Part shown: positions 24,327 to 33,293 of the stretch, piece after piece
Layout of the letters: every line of letters begins with the position of its first letter
How positions within the stretch are numbered: position 1 is the first letter of the stretch
Assembly (NCBI GenBank): GCA_964523675.1
Contig: CAZFZT010000001.1
Location: 62,001 to 126,000, forward strand
DNA from: CAZFZT01 sp964523675
GTDB taxonomy: Bacteria; Planctomycetota; Phycisphaerae; Phycisphaerales; SM1A02
DNA length: 64,000 bases
Direction of reading: 5' to 3'
Translations under genes and position numbers: made by a program
The notes under the pieces: model-generated
What the model was told of the DNA's origin: nothing
Seen by the model: the letters and a program-made list of their open reading frames with translations, nothing else
Database searches by the model: none

Positions 24327-25931
24327 ATGAATGGTACTCGGAGATGCGTTTGCTCCCGCAACGGGGCCCCTATACGTGGCTCTGGCTCAAAATCCACATG
24401 TGGCTTTGTACTGGGTACAGTGCTAGCCATAGCGGTGATCTCGACTGCACACGCGCAAGTGGGCCTCGAAGCGCTTATTGATCGTATCGGAGAAGAGAAC
24501 ACGCCAACGGGCGCGAATGTCGTCGTCGCACAGGTCGAAGCTCACAACGCAAACGACAATTACCGCCCAAATCCAAACAACGCTGAGTTCGCGGGCAAGT
24601 CATTCACGCTCTTGAGCGGTCCATCGGGAAACTCGAACCACGCGACGATCGTGGGGCGCAACTTCTATGGCCTCACGACGAGCGTCTCTCCCGACATTGA
24701 TCAAATCTACTGTTACTCTGCGACCGGATGGTTGACTGATGACCTCCTTCGGGTTGGGGCCGGCCAATTCACGCTGCCGCTCGCAGGCCCGCCGGGGGTC
24801 AAGATCTACAACAACAGTTGGATCGCCAACCTTGGCGGCAACTCAAATGATGCGGCTCGCCGCGCTGACGCGGTCGTCCGGCGCGATGACGTGCTCATGG
24901 TGAGCGGCGTCAACAATGAAGATCCTCAGTTGCCTCTGATGATCGGCCAGTTCAACGGCATCTCCGTCGGCCGAAGTCAGGGCGGACATGCGACAGGCGA
25001 TACGCCAAGCGGCATCGATGTGCCAGGGCGCATGAAGCCGGAACTCGTCGCACCGGGTTCGGCGACAAGCTTCGCAACCGGACTCGCAAGCTCGGCCGCA
25101 GCGCTCATGGTGGAAACCGCTCGCACGTTTCCTCTTGATCAGAACCCGTTGGCGGAGCGTTCGGAAGTCATTAAGGCGGCGCTCCTTGGCGGCGCTGTAC
25201 GGTCCTCCGCCTGGACGAATAACCCGGAGCAGACTGGACCGGCACGTGGGCTCACCGTGCGGCCGCTCGACGAGGAGTTCGGCGCGGGTGAAGTCAACGT
25301 CAACAATTCGCACCTGATTCTCACAGGAAAGCAGCAGGCCGGCCACCCGGCCCCGCCGACGGTTGCCCATCTCTGCCGCGCCGGCTGGGATCTCGCAACG
25401 ATCGCTCCGGAAGCGAGCAGGTTCTGGCGATTTCGTTTGCCGCAGCCCGCCCAGCGCGTCAGCGTCCTGCTCACCTGGCATCGCACGATGAATCCGAACA
25501 ACATGTCGTCATGGGCGTACGCCAACTTCGACCTGCAGCTGTGGCGGGTTGATGGGACTGGCGCCCTGCAGCCGCTCATTGGCCCTGAAGGTGAGTCATT
25601 CTTCAGCGGCGGCAATGTCGCCAGCGAAAGCGACGTGGACAACGTCGAGCTACTGCATGTTCACGATCTGGCTGCAGGCGAATACGTAATTGAAGTGCGA
25701 CGGATTGATCCTTCCGGACCCACCGATGTTGCGCTGACCTGGCTCATGGATACGGCGGTGCGAGGCGGCGACCTCGATGGCAACGGCGTCGTGGGAGTGC
25801 CGGACCTTCTGCAACTGCTTTCCGCATGGGGCACGTGCGATGACGGTCTGCCCGGATGTCAGGGTGATCTGACATGCAGCGGCACGGTAGGCGTACCCGA
25901 CTTGCTGCAGTTGCTTGCCGACTGGGGCTGA
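24327..25931 (+). CDS. Secreted subtilase-like protein with dockerin-like C-terminus
   Basis: A 534-residue exported protein (signal FVLGTVLAIAVISTAHAQ). The fold resembles S8 peptidases: a strand GANVVVAQVEAH where the catalytic Asp is expected, GNSNHATIVGRN with the His near 105, the oxyanion-like KIYNNSWI, and GSATSFATGLASSAAALMVE with Ser248. The Asp position appears to be Glu, so activity is uncertain. The end carries two dockerin-like motifs, GDLDGNGVVGVPDLLQLLSA and GDLTCSGTVGVPDLLQLL, typical of Phycisphaerae exported proteins. ATG 24327 is preceded by purine-rich AGGAGGAGTAGAGAGG; an earlier in-frame start at 24303 is less likely. Confidence 0.75.
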   Translation: MNGTRRCVCSRNGAPIRGSGSKSTCGFVLGTVLAIAVISTAHAQVGLEALIDRIGEENTPTGANVVVAQVEAHNANDNYRPNPNNAEFAGKSFTLLSGPSGNSNHATIVGRNFYGLTTSVSPDIDQIYCYSATGWLTDDLLRVGAGQFTLPLAGPPGVKIYNNSWIANLGGNSNDAARRADAVVRRDDVLMVSGVNNEDPQLPLMIGQFNGISVGRSQGGHATGDTPSGIDVPGRMKPELVAPGSATSFATGLASSAAALMVETARTFPLDQNPLAERSEVIKAALLGGAVRSSAWTNNPEQTGPARGLTVRPLDEEFGAGEVNVNNSHLILTGKQQAGHPAPPTVAHLCRAGWDLATIAPEASRFWRFRLPQPAQRVSVLLTWHRTMNPNNMSSWAYANFDLQLWRVDGTGALQPLIGPEGESFFSGGNVASESDVDNVELLHVHDLAAGEYVIEVRRIDPSGPTDVALTWLMDTAVRGGDLDGNGVVGVPDLLQLLSAWGTCDDGLPGCQGDLTCSGTVGVPDLLQLLADWG

Positions 25932-25979
25932 TTGATGGCGCCGTTGCTGCCTGGCTTCGTTAACTGGTCAGAGATCGGC

Positions 25980-26870
25980 TTACTCAAGAGCGGCTGCGCC
26001 GCCGATGATCTCGGTCAGTTCCGTCGTGATCTGCGTCTGGCGGGCGCGGTTAAAGTCGCGGCGGAGTGTGCGGCCGAGATCGCGCGCGTTCTCTGTTGCC
26101 GCCTTCATTGCGACCATCCGCATGATCTGCTCGCTGACCACCGCGTCATTGAACGCCTGGAAGAGCGCGGTCTTCACCGTCATAGGCAGCAGGTCGCCGA
26201 GCAGGGCGGCGCTCGACGGACTGAAATCATAGTTCGCAGCAGCTGCCGCTTGAGCGTCTTGCGCAGCGCCCGTTCCCGGCTCTGCACGTAATGGAAGCAG
26301 TTGCATGACTTCCGGCGTCTGCCTCGCGTTGCTGATGAACTTCATGTAGGCAACACGCACCGCGTCGTACTTGCCTTGTGCGAACTCGTCGATGTAGCGA
26401 CTCGCAAGCCGTTCGACATCTTCGTACGAGGGCTTGTCACCGAGCGCATGCCGCTGCGCGATGGGAGTTTTCTGAAAGCGGAAGTAGCCGACGGCTTTCT
26501 TGCCGGCCGTTTCCAGCTCCAACCCCATGCCCTTCTCCCTGAGTTCTCGGATATGGGAATTCGCAGTGCGGAGGACGTTCCCGTTGTAGGCGCCGCATAG
26601 GCCGCGATCGGAGGTGATGACGAGCAGAAGTTCGCGCTGTGGTGACTCAGCTCCGCCCGCCGGACTGAGGAGCGGGTGATCCACATCGCCGGCTGCCGCT
26701 GCGACCTCTGCGACCAACTGCCGCACTTTGCCAGTGTATGGTGCGGTGGCCTTGGCTCGGCTCAGCGCGGCCGTGAACTTGGCGGTGGCGATCATCTGCA
26801 TCGTCTTGGTGATGCGCTGAATCGTCTTCACCGCGGTCATGCGCTTCTTAATCTCGCGAATCTGGGCCAT
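25980..26870 (-). CDS. atpG: F1Fo ATP synthase gamma subunit
   Basis: The central stalk of F1, whose rotation couples proton flow to ATP synthesis. The 296-residue protein has the family ends: N-terminal MAQIREIKKRMTAVKTIQRI followed by TKTMQMIATAK, the Rossmann-like middle with VITSDRGLCGAYNGN, and C-terminal MRMVAMKAATENARDLG then RDFNRARQTQITTELTEII. An insert rich in Ala (about 200-215) is seen. ATG 26870 is chosen over the longer frame from 26921. It stands alone: no other atp gene is within this window, which is unusual for a normally operonic gene. Confidence 0.95.
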   Translation of the reverse strand: MAQIREIKKRMTAVKTIQRITKTMQMIATAKFTAALSRAKATAPYTGKVRQLVAEVAAAAGDVDHPLLSPAGGAESPQRELLLVITSDRGLCGAYNGNVLRTANSHIRELREKGMGLELETAGKKAVGYFRFQKTPIAQRHALGDKPSYEDVERLASRYIDEFAQGKYDAVRVAYMKFISNARQTPEVMQLLPLRAEPGTGAAQDAQAAAAANYDFSPSSAALLGDLLPMTVKTALFQAFNDAVVSEQIMRMVAMKAATENARDLGRTLRRDFNRARQTQITTELTEIIGGAAALE

Positions 26871-26987
26871 GGGGGCGTAAGTGTATCGAACTTGGGCAGG
26901 TCGGTCGAGACGCCATCGCACGAATGAAGCGCGAATCGACAGGAGCCAACGGAGATACGGTTCACCGCGGGTTATGCTCTAGTACTG

Positions 26988-28754
26988 CTATTGCGGTAGA
27001 TCCGTCCACGCGCTCAGGTCGAGCGCGGTGGTGGCCCCCGTCGTCTCCCAGGGAACAGCAGGGCTCGGTGACCGCCAGATCGCCGATTCGCCTTCCTGTG
27101 TTCGCATTACCGCAAGGTGCGTCAGCTCGCCGGGCAACATTCCCAGCCAAGCGTCCGGCAGGACGACGCGACAGGTCCACCGGTCATCCTGAGAGCGGCG
27201 ATAGACCTGTAAGGTGCCGTCGCTTGAGCCGCTCGTCATGTGGTGCCAGCCCGACTCCGGAATGAGAAGGATATTTTCCGGCCGATGCGGCGTGCTGCCG
27301 ACGAGGATGATGAGGGATTCCTGCCCTCGTGCTTCATCGATTGAACGTGCCGAAAAGTCGCCGGCCGCCCGGCGCTCCTCGCTCAACTCCAGGTTCTTAG
27401 TGGGGTTTCGGCGGCACTCGATGAACACCTCCCAGCGGCCGCGCAGCCGCCTCACATGTGCGATCGTCGCGCGATCGATCGGTACCGGGATCGGCTGTGC
27501 CCCCTGCACCTCGGCGAGCGTCAGTGATGGGCGCAGAGGCGGAAGCCAATATCCTGGCGGTGTTACAGGGATCGAGCGCGGCCCCAATGGAATGGAGCCG
27601 GTCTGCCCGTTCACGGTCACCGCAAGCACGTCCGGCGGAGCCGGCCGACGCGCCGCCAGCGCCTCCTGTAATGGCCGCCGCCGCTCCAACTCGTCATTGT
27701 CCGGTCGATCGATGACGACCCTCCGCAAGGTGCCCGGTTGCACTTCAACCGCCAGTGGAGGCAGAGCCGAGCCGACCCAATCGAATCTGACAAGCGACGG
27801 TTTCGTGCCTGGGTTGATGATGGCTAGACGCACTGTGTCGCCGGCATCGGATTCGACCCAGAACCGGGTACGCTCATGCTGCTCGATCCACTTCACGACC
27901 TCGCTTGCGTAACGCGCAGTCGTGGTGGGCGATCGCAGCAGATGGTCGAGCAGCGCGTTGGTTTGTGCGGTGTCGGCGACCCATGCGGCAAACTCCACCT
28001 GGCCATCGGTGCAGAGGCGCGTCAAGAGGTCTCGAACGTGTAGGGCCAGGCCTGGATGCTCTGCGCGCAGCCGGGCCAGCGCGATATGCCAGAGATCAGC
28101 AAAATGCTGGGCAAGCATGGCAGCCAAAGGGTCGAAAGCGCTCGCCGGCGGCGGCTGGAGTCCAAGTCGATCGGCAAGGAGCACCCACCGCCAATGTTCC
28201 AACGGAGCGTTCGGATCGGGCCGATTGAGCGCCGGCTCGCGCTGCAGAGTTGGTCTCGAGTTCTCGGTCATCGGTGCTGGCGGCCGATCATGCCAGACCG
28301 GGGTAACACGTTGCGGCCCGAGTCGCAGCTCGCCGTCGGCGTCCGCCGGTAGGGGAACGAGAAGGACAGCGCTAGCTGCCGGCGTGGACGCGCTCTGCTG
28401 GTCGGCGGCCCGGATGCTCACCCGCCGTGGGTCGGCTGTCCATGAGGACGTTCCGCTGGCGATCGGCAATGGCTGGAAAAGGGCCACTTGGCCCGATATC
28501 GTCCGGCCGTCAGCCAGGGTCAACGCGAGATGGCGTGGCCAGGGCGTCTGGTCATTGTCGCGCGTCAGCGGCAGGACGGTCAGGCCCCCTCGAACCGCCA
28601 CCGGCGTGGTGTTCAGGGTTCGGATGGTTGAATCCATGCCGGGCGTGCGGCTGGTCGCAGTTGCGCCGGCTGCGGAGACACTGATCGCAGCCAATCCAGT
28701 GAAGAGCGTCAATTTCAGACGAAATCGCGCCGAATTCATAGTCAGGGGCGGCAT
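26988..28754 (-). CDS. Large exported protein of unknown function
   Basis: A product of about 588 residues beginning with a signal peptide (ARFRLKLTLFTGLAAISVSAAGATA). The rest is mixed beta-rich sequence with Pro/Arg-rich linkers, e.g. ADGRTISGQVALFQPLPIAS, LVPLPADADGELRLGPQRV and WLPPLRPSLTLAEVQGAQP. The C-terminal third (GRWEVFIECRRNP ... GWHHMTSGSSDGTLQVYRRS ... RWTCRVVLPDAWLG) resembles a carbohydrate-binding or DOMON-like beta sandwich, but I cannot name a family. Starts at 28754 or 28739 fit the signal peptide; the open frame upstream to 29018 overlaps the divergent CBM48 gene. Confidence 0.65.
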   Translation of the reverse strand: MPPLTMNSARFRLKLTLFTGLAAISVSAAGATATSRTPGMDSTIRTLNTTPVAVRGGLTVLPLTRDNDQTPWPRHLALTLADGRTISGQVALFQPLPIASGTSSWTADPRRVSIRAADQQSASTPAASAVLLVPLPADADGELRLGPQRVTPVWHDRPPAPMTENSRPTLQREPALNRPDPNAPLEHWRWVLLADRLGLQPPPASAFDPLAAMLAQHFADLWHIALARLRAEHPGLALHVRDLLTRLCTDGQVEFAAWVADTAQTNALLDHLLRSPTTTARYASEVVKWIEQHERTRFWVESDAGDTVRLAIINPGTKPSLVRFDWVGSALPPLAVEVQPGTLRRVVIDRPDNDELERRRPLQEALAARRPAPPDVLAVTVNGQTGSIPLGPRSIPVTPPGYWLPPLRPSLTLAEVQGAQPIPVPIDRATIAHVRRLRGRWEVFIECRRNPTKNLELSEERRAAGDFSARSIDEARGQESLIILVGSTPHRPENILLIPESGWHHMTSGSSDGTLQVYRRSQDDRWTCRVVLPDAWLGMLPGELTHLAVMRTQEGESAIWRSPSPAVPWETTGATTALDLSAWTDLPQ

Positions 28755-28855
28755 GGCATCAAGATTCGACCTGGGGCGTCCTGCTGACGGGCAGCAGGAG
28801 TCTATTCGTACGGACGCGGCGAGGCGTCTCTCTTGTTTGAAGGAAGCTGTGTGCG

Positions 28856-29149
28856 ATGTTGAACATTGAATCCGACGGGCGTTTGCGATTGATGGTCTGG
28901 CTGCCGGGTGCGACCCGCGTCGAGGTGGTGGGGACTTTCGACGGCGAGCACGAGGAGCGGTGGGAGATGAGCTCAGATGAGGGCGGCCGGTGGTGGATCG
29001 AACTGCCGCCCGCGGCAAGGACCAGCCGCGAGTTCCTGTTCAGGTATCTGATCGACGGCGCGTACTGCGTCCTCGACAGCGGCATCGGCGCAACGCGCAC
29101 CAGCCCCGCCGGCTACGAAATGAGCCGCGTCCTCATGCCGGCTGCTTGA
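28856..29149 (+). CDS. Small CBM48 / isoamylase early-set domain protein
   Basis: A 97-residue protein consisting of one immunoglobulin-like glycogen-binding fold (CBM48/AMPK-beta type). The pattern MVWLPGATRVEVVGTFDGEH ... WWIELPPAARTSREFLFRYL ... IDGAYCVLD matches the early-set domain of branching enzymes and AMPK beta subunits. There is no catalytic domain, so it probably binds glycogen-like glucan or modulates another enzyme. GGAAG lies about 9 bases before ATG. The gene diverges from the large exported protein. Confidence 0.8.
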   Translation: MLNIESDGRLRLMVWLPGATRVEVVGTFDGEHEERWEMSSDEGGRWWIELPPAARTSREFLFRYLIDGAYCVLDSGIGATRTSPAGYEMSRVLMPAA

Positions 29150-29164
29150 ACATCGGCACGCGCT

Positions 29165-29749
29165 TCACCTCACCCGTTCGCGCTCGACCAGCAGTTCGTG
29201 CGCGAACCGATCGTCGGCAAGTTCATAGATCAAGTGCAGGCGCACGGCGCCGGTATTCCATCGCCATATGGGAAGGGTTTGGCGGACAGATGACGGATAG
29301 CGATCGAAGGAGCTGTGGTAGCCGCCAACGCCGATGCGGCTGTAGCCGGTGCCGACGCCGATACCCACACCAAAGCGCGGCCCACTGCGAATCGCTTCCA
29401 CCTGCGGCGGCAGGACTTCGGTGATGTAGCTGTGCGGCCCGATGGTTCCGCCCAGAATCGCGCGCGTTTCACCTTCGGGATCGATGAGATAACTGCGCTC
29501 GCCAAGCAACGTGATCGGCTCGCTGCCAGGATTGGAAATGCGCAGCCCGAGGCGCGAACCGTGCTCGTAAAGGTGATAGTGCAACGGATCGAGGTCGAAC
29601 GTCATACCCTCCTGATCGATCGTGGCGGCGTGCTCGACCGGTTCAGCGAGCCGGAATTGATACACCGCGCAGCCGGTGAACGTGATGAGCGCAGTCAGAA
29701 CAGCCGCGTAAAGAGCAAGCCGTCGTCTGGCAATATCCAAGGTGTTCAC
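29165..29749 (-). CDS. Lipoprotein of unknown function
   Basis: A 194-residue predicted lipoprotein starting at GTG; the signal peptide is RRRLALYAAVLTALITFTGC with the Cys in FTGC. The mature part contains LGLRISNPGSEPITLLGERS, which resembles a beta-sandwich of the kind found in envelope proteins, then a Gly-rich stretch (GVGIGVGTGYSRIGVGGYH). The family is not recognised. The 3' end is 16 bases from the convergent CBM48 gene. Confidence 0.6.
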   Translation of the reverse strand: MNTLDIARRRLALYAAVLTALITFTGCAVYQFRLAEPVEHAATIDQEGMTFDLDPLHYHLYEHGSRLGLRISNPGSEPITLLGERSYLIDPEGETRAILGGTIGPHSYITEVLPPQVEAIRSGPRFGVGIGVGTGYSRIGVGGYHSSFDRYPSSVRQTLPIWRWNTGAVRLHLIYELADDRFAHELLVERERVR

Positions 29750-29816
29750 ATGTGCGCTACGTGGCGGAAAGGGCGCGTGTTCCGCAACCGACTCGGCTCA
29801 CGTTCAACCGGCCTTC

Positions 29817-30461
29817 TTAACCGGCCTCAAGGGCCGATCGTCCGCGAGGCAGCTCAAAGAGCTCACGGGTGCGACAATACAGAGCGCCGCCCATGCGGCC
29901 GACGGCAGCAAGCTTCGTGGGATCAATGTGTTTGCGATCATTGATGAGCTCATCCCGCACAAAGACATGCACGACCTCACCGATCACAACGTTACTTCCG
30001 CCGACGTCGCCCGGATTGGTGCTGACGACCTGAAGCGTGCGACACTCGAAGGCAAAGGGCGATTCCGCAACGCGCGGCGGCTGAACGAATCGACTCGCCG
30101 AGGCGGTCAGGCCGATCAGATCGAATTCGCTCTCACCATGCGGCAAACGTTCTGCGGCCGCAGCGACTCTTTCAATGTAAGACTCGGTGGCGGCGCTGAC
30201 AACGAACTCGCCTGTGCCGCCTTCACCACGTGGTCGCGCGTTCCGCAGCGTGTCTTTCTCTGAGCCGTCGCTATTGTTGCCGACGCAAAACAGAAGCGTC
30301 ATGGGATCGGAACCAACGCCGTTGAAGAATGAAAATGGCGCCAGGTTGGGTTGGCCGGCAGAAGAAATCGTCGAAACGAACGCGATCGGCCGTGGCACGA
30401 TGCAGCCGATGAGCAGTTTGTAGCGATCGGCAATCGTCAGTTGCGAAGGATCAAGTTCCAT
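29817..30461 (-). CDS. Flavin reductase-like, FMN-binding split-barrel protein
   Basis: A 214-residue soluble protein of the flavin-reductase-like (DIM6/NTAB, RutF-like) superfamily. The N-terminus GCIVPRPIAFVSTISSAGQP followed by NLAPFSFFNGVGSDPMTLLF is the family's FMN-binding signature, and FECRTLQVVSTNPGDVGGSNVVIGEV fits the second half of the barrel. Natural substrate is unknown. It lies in a run of unrelated minus-strand genes upstream of the lipoprotein gene. Confidence 0.85.
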   Translation of the reverse strand: MELDPSQLTIADRYKLLIGCIVPRPIAFVSTISSAGQPNLAPFSFFNGVGSDPMTLLFCVGNNSDGSEKDTLRNARPRGEGGTGEFVVSAATESYIERVAAAAERLPHGESEFDLIGLTASASRFVQPPRVAESPFAFECRTLQVVSTNPGDVGGSNVVIGEVVHVFVRDELINDRKHIDPTKLAAVGRMGGALYCRTRELFELPRGRSALEAG

Positions 30462-30524
30462 AGCGAGTGGCTGGTCTTCGCGCCGTTGTGAACATGGTCG
30501 CTGAAGCGGCGGACGATCGTTCGA

Positions 30525-32222
30525 TTACAGCTCGACGACCTGCATGTCGGGCTCCACTTCCATCACCTGCTCGGGTAGATGCACATCAGTGATGAATTCG
30601 GTCAGGCCGTGCAGATCAGCCATGCGCCGGCGCGTATTCGCTGCATTGAAAGCAGCGGGTGGTTCACCTTCTCGTGCGGCTGCGAGATCCAGCGCGATCT
30701 GCGCTTCGGTCTTGCAATAGTCGATCGGTTCGATCGCACGTTCAAATGCCTGAAGGCGATGATGTGCATTCTCAAATGTACCTGCAGTTTCGGCCCATGT
30801 GGCCGATGGGACAAGCACATCAGCGCGATCAACGAGTTTCGATCGGAGCGTATCGAGCAGAACGACGAAGCGGTTCCCCAAGGCGCTGAGCAGCGCGTCG
30901 GTCGCCCAAGCGCTGGGATAATTGCCGGTAAGAAGCACGGCATCAATGGATGTATCGGAGCTGAGCTTGGTGATGAATTGATCGAACTCGAAAACGCGCC
31001 CGCCGCCGATCTTGCTCAGGATCCGCCGCACCCCACGTGCATTCGGCGCCTTCTCAGCGTACATCTTGTACCCATCTTTGAACACCTTGTCTTCGCCAAC
31101 GATCGGCACCGGTCCGATCCCGAAGACGATCTCCGCCTGATGCTGCTGCACGTAGGTGGCGAGGAGGTATGCGTCTTCGCATGAGAGCATCGGGCTGATC
31201 AAGACAGCGATTTTCTTGGCCGCTCCAAGCCGCTCATTGATCGTCGCGTATGCCGCTTCGTACGCCAGCGGTGCTTCTGCCGCCTCGAACGGCTCTTCAC
31301 CTTTTACACGCGGCATTGTCAGGCGGTCCTCGCTATGGACAAATTTCCAGCCATAGCGCACCTCGTCCGTGATCCAGTAGCGATTGACATCCAGATTCAC
31401 TCGCGGCTTGATGCGATAGATCACACCCTTGTTGTGCTCGATAGAAATGTTGTCGCCTGAGGCAGTGATGCCGTCGATCGACGGGGTCTTCGTGAGGAAC
31501 CACACGCGCTGCTGGAAGAGGAAGTCCTTGTCGAGCAGCGCCCCGACCGGGCACAGGTCGATGACGTTGGCGGAGAGTTCGTTGTCGAGCGCGAGCCCTG
31601 GGAATACATCGATCTGCTCCATCGCTCCCCGGCCATCGACGATCAACTCGTTCGTCCCGGTGATCTCGCGCGTGAAGCGCACGCAGCGCGTACACATGAT
31701 GCAGCGGTCAGAATACAAGAGTACGTGCGGGCCGACATCCTTCTTCGGCTGCTTGATCTTCTGTTCCTGGAAGCGCGCTTTGCCCCGGCCGTATTGATAC
31801 GAATAATCCTGCAGGTGGCATTCACCCGCCTGATCGCAGATCGCGCAATCGACCGGGTGATTGATCAGCAGGTACTCCATCACTGCCTTCTGGTTGGCAA
31901 TGGCCTTCGGCGAGTCGGTGTACACGACCTGCCCGTCGCCTGCCGGCTGCTGGCAGGTGGGCAGGAGCTTCGGGATCGGCTCCAGTTTGTTCTCGTTGCG
32001 CGGGTTGGGCGCCCAGACCTCCGCGAGGCAGATTCGGCAGTTGGCCGCGATCGAGATGCCCGGGTGGTAGCAGTAGTGCGGAATCTCGACTTCGTTATCA
32101 AGGGCGACCTGGAGGATCGTTTGCCCTTCGGTGAAGGGGAATACCGTGCCGTTGATGGTGATTGTCGGCTGTTTGCTGGGTGTCGCGTTCTGCTCGGCCA
32201 TGGATTCGGGATCATAGCCCAT
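30525..32222 (-). CDS. nuoG: NADH-quinone oxidoreductase subunit G (short form)
   Basis: Iron-sulfur subunit of the complex I peripheral arm that carries electrons from NADH towards quinone. N-terminal [2Fe-2S] ligands are in HYCYHPGISIAANCRICLAE with LLPTCQQPAG; the His-Cys3 [4Fe-4S] motif is HPVDCAICDQAGECHLQDYS; a third cluster is in CIMCTRCVRFTREI with DLCPVGALLD. The molybdopterin-like domain is short and lacks cofactor residues. At 565 residues it is much shorter than E. coli NuoG (about 908). ATG 32201 (MAEQNATPSK) may be the true start. No other nuo genes adjoin it. Confidence 0.88.
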   Translation of the reverse strand: MGYDPESMAEQNATPSKQPTITINGTVFPFTEGQTILQVALDNEVEIPHYCYHPGISIAANCRICLAEVWAPNPRNENKLEPIPKLLPTCQQPAGDGQVVYTDSPKAIANQKAVMEYLLINHPVDCAICDQAGECHLQDYSYQYGRGKARFQEQKIKQPKKDVGPHVLLYSDRCIMCTRCVRFTREITGTNELIVDGRGAMEQIDVFPGLALDNELSANVIDLCPVGALLDKDFLFQQRVWFLTKTPSIDGITASGDNISIEHNKGVIYRIKPRVNLDVNRYWITDEVRYGWKFVHSEDRLTMPRVKGEEPFEAAEAPLAYEAAYATINERLGAAKKIAVLISPMLSCEDAYLLATYVQQHQAEIVFGIGPVPIVGEDKVFKDGYKMYAEKAPNARGVRRILSKIGGGRVFEFDQFITKLSSDTSIDAVLLTGNYPSAWATDALLSALGNRFVVLLDTLRSKLVDRADVLVPSATWAETAGTFENAHHRLQAFERAIEPIDYCKTEAQIALDLAAAREGEPPAAFNAANTRRRMADLHGLTEFITDVHLPEQVMEVEPDMQVVEL

Positions 32223-32294
32223 CTGGCCACGTCCTTGGTCCTGGGAGGTCTGCTGTTGCGCAGAAGCATCGTCCCGGGCGATGCTGCGAGCGCT

Positions 32295-33164
32295 TCATGA
32301 GGCAGCGCTGTAGTCATACACGCCGCGGCCGGTCTTATTGCCCAAGCGGCCGGCTGCGACGAGCTGGCGCAGTAGCGGACACGGCGCGTACTTCGGCCAG
32401 CCGAGTTCGCGCCACAGCACCATCATGATGTCATGGCACACATCAAGCCCGATCAAGTCCGCCAGGCGCAGCGGCCCCATCGGGTGCGCCATGCCGAGCT
32501 TCATGATCTCGTCAATGTGCTCCGGCTCAGCGACTCCTTCCATCCATGCATAGAACGCTTCGTTGATCATCGGCATAAGAACACGGTTTGAAACGAAGCC
32601 CGCGCGGTCATTGGCCGGCACCGGCGTCTTACCCATCCGCTGCGCAAGAGCAAGCGTGGTTTGAAGCGCTTCATCGCTCGTCTGCAAACCCTTGATGACC
32701 TCGACGAGCTTCATGACCGGCACCGGATTGAAAAAGTGCATGCCGATGACCCGCGTGGCCGCCACATCGACGCTGGCTGCGATCTCGGTGATCGAAATGG
32801 AACTTGTGTTCGTGGCGAGGACGACATCATCGCCGAACGCTTCAAGCATCTTCCAGAAGAGGTCTTTCTTGAGGGCGACATTCTCGCTCGCCGCCTCGAT
32901 AGCGAACTCGGCGTCGGCGGCTTGCATCATGTCGGCGATGTAGGTGATGCGGCCTTTCGCCTGCTCGGCCTCGGCTGCGCTCATGCGCTGCTTCTCGACA
33001 TTGCGGGCAAGCGTCTTCTCGTGATATTGCTTGGCGCGATCAAGTTGTTCCTGAGAGATATCAATCTGATAGGCGCGGAGCCCAGCGGTGGCTGCGGTCA
33101 GCGCGATGCCGGAGCCCATGGTTCCGGCTCCGATGATTGCGATGGAATCGATGTGTGGTGTCAT
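32295..33164 (-). CDS. 3-hydroxyacyl-CoA (3-hydroxybutyryl-CoA) dehydrogenase
   Basis: NAD-dependent dehydrogenase of fatty-acid or butanoate metabolism, 289 residues. The Rossmann motif is IAIIGAGTMGSGIALTAATA, and the catalytic part has ATNTSSISITEIA, VIGMHFFNPVPVMKLVEVI (catalytic His) and DRAGFVSNRVLMPMINEA. The C-terminal helical domain ends GNKTGRGVYDY. ATG 33164 (MTPHIDSIAI) has AGGGC upstream and is preferred to the open frame from 33197. Its size and motifs fit Hbd/PaaH; exact substrate length is not determined. Confidence 0.9.
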   Translation of the reverse strand: MTPHIDSIAIIGAGTMGSGIALTAATAGLRAYQIDISQEQLDRAKQYHEKTLARNVEKQRMSAAEAEQAKGRITYIADMMQAADAEFAIEAASENVALKKDLFWKMLEAFGDDVVLATNTSSISITEIAASVDVAATRVIGMHFFNPVPVMKLVEVIKGLQTSDEALQTTLALAQRMGKTPVPANDRAGFVSNRVLMPMINEAFYAWMEGVAEPEHIDEIMKLGMAHPMGPLRLADLIGLDVCHDIMMVLWRELGWPKYAPCPLLRQLVAAGRLGNKTGRGVYDYSAAS

Positions 33165-33293
33165 TTCAGCCCTTGCATAGTTCGAAAACGAAAGCATCGC
33201 ATGATATCAGCTTGGGAACATCGCTCATCACATCGCCTGTCCCAACCTTAAGCCGTGGCAATGGCTTGAGAAACTCGCTATCCTTGAAGTCTC

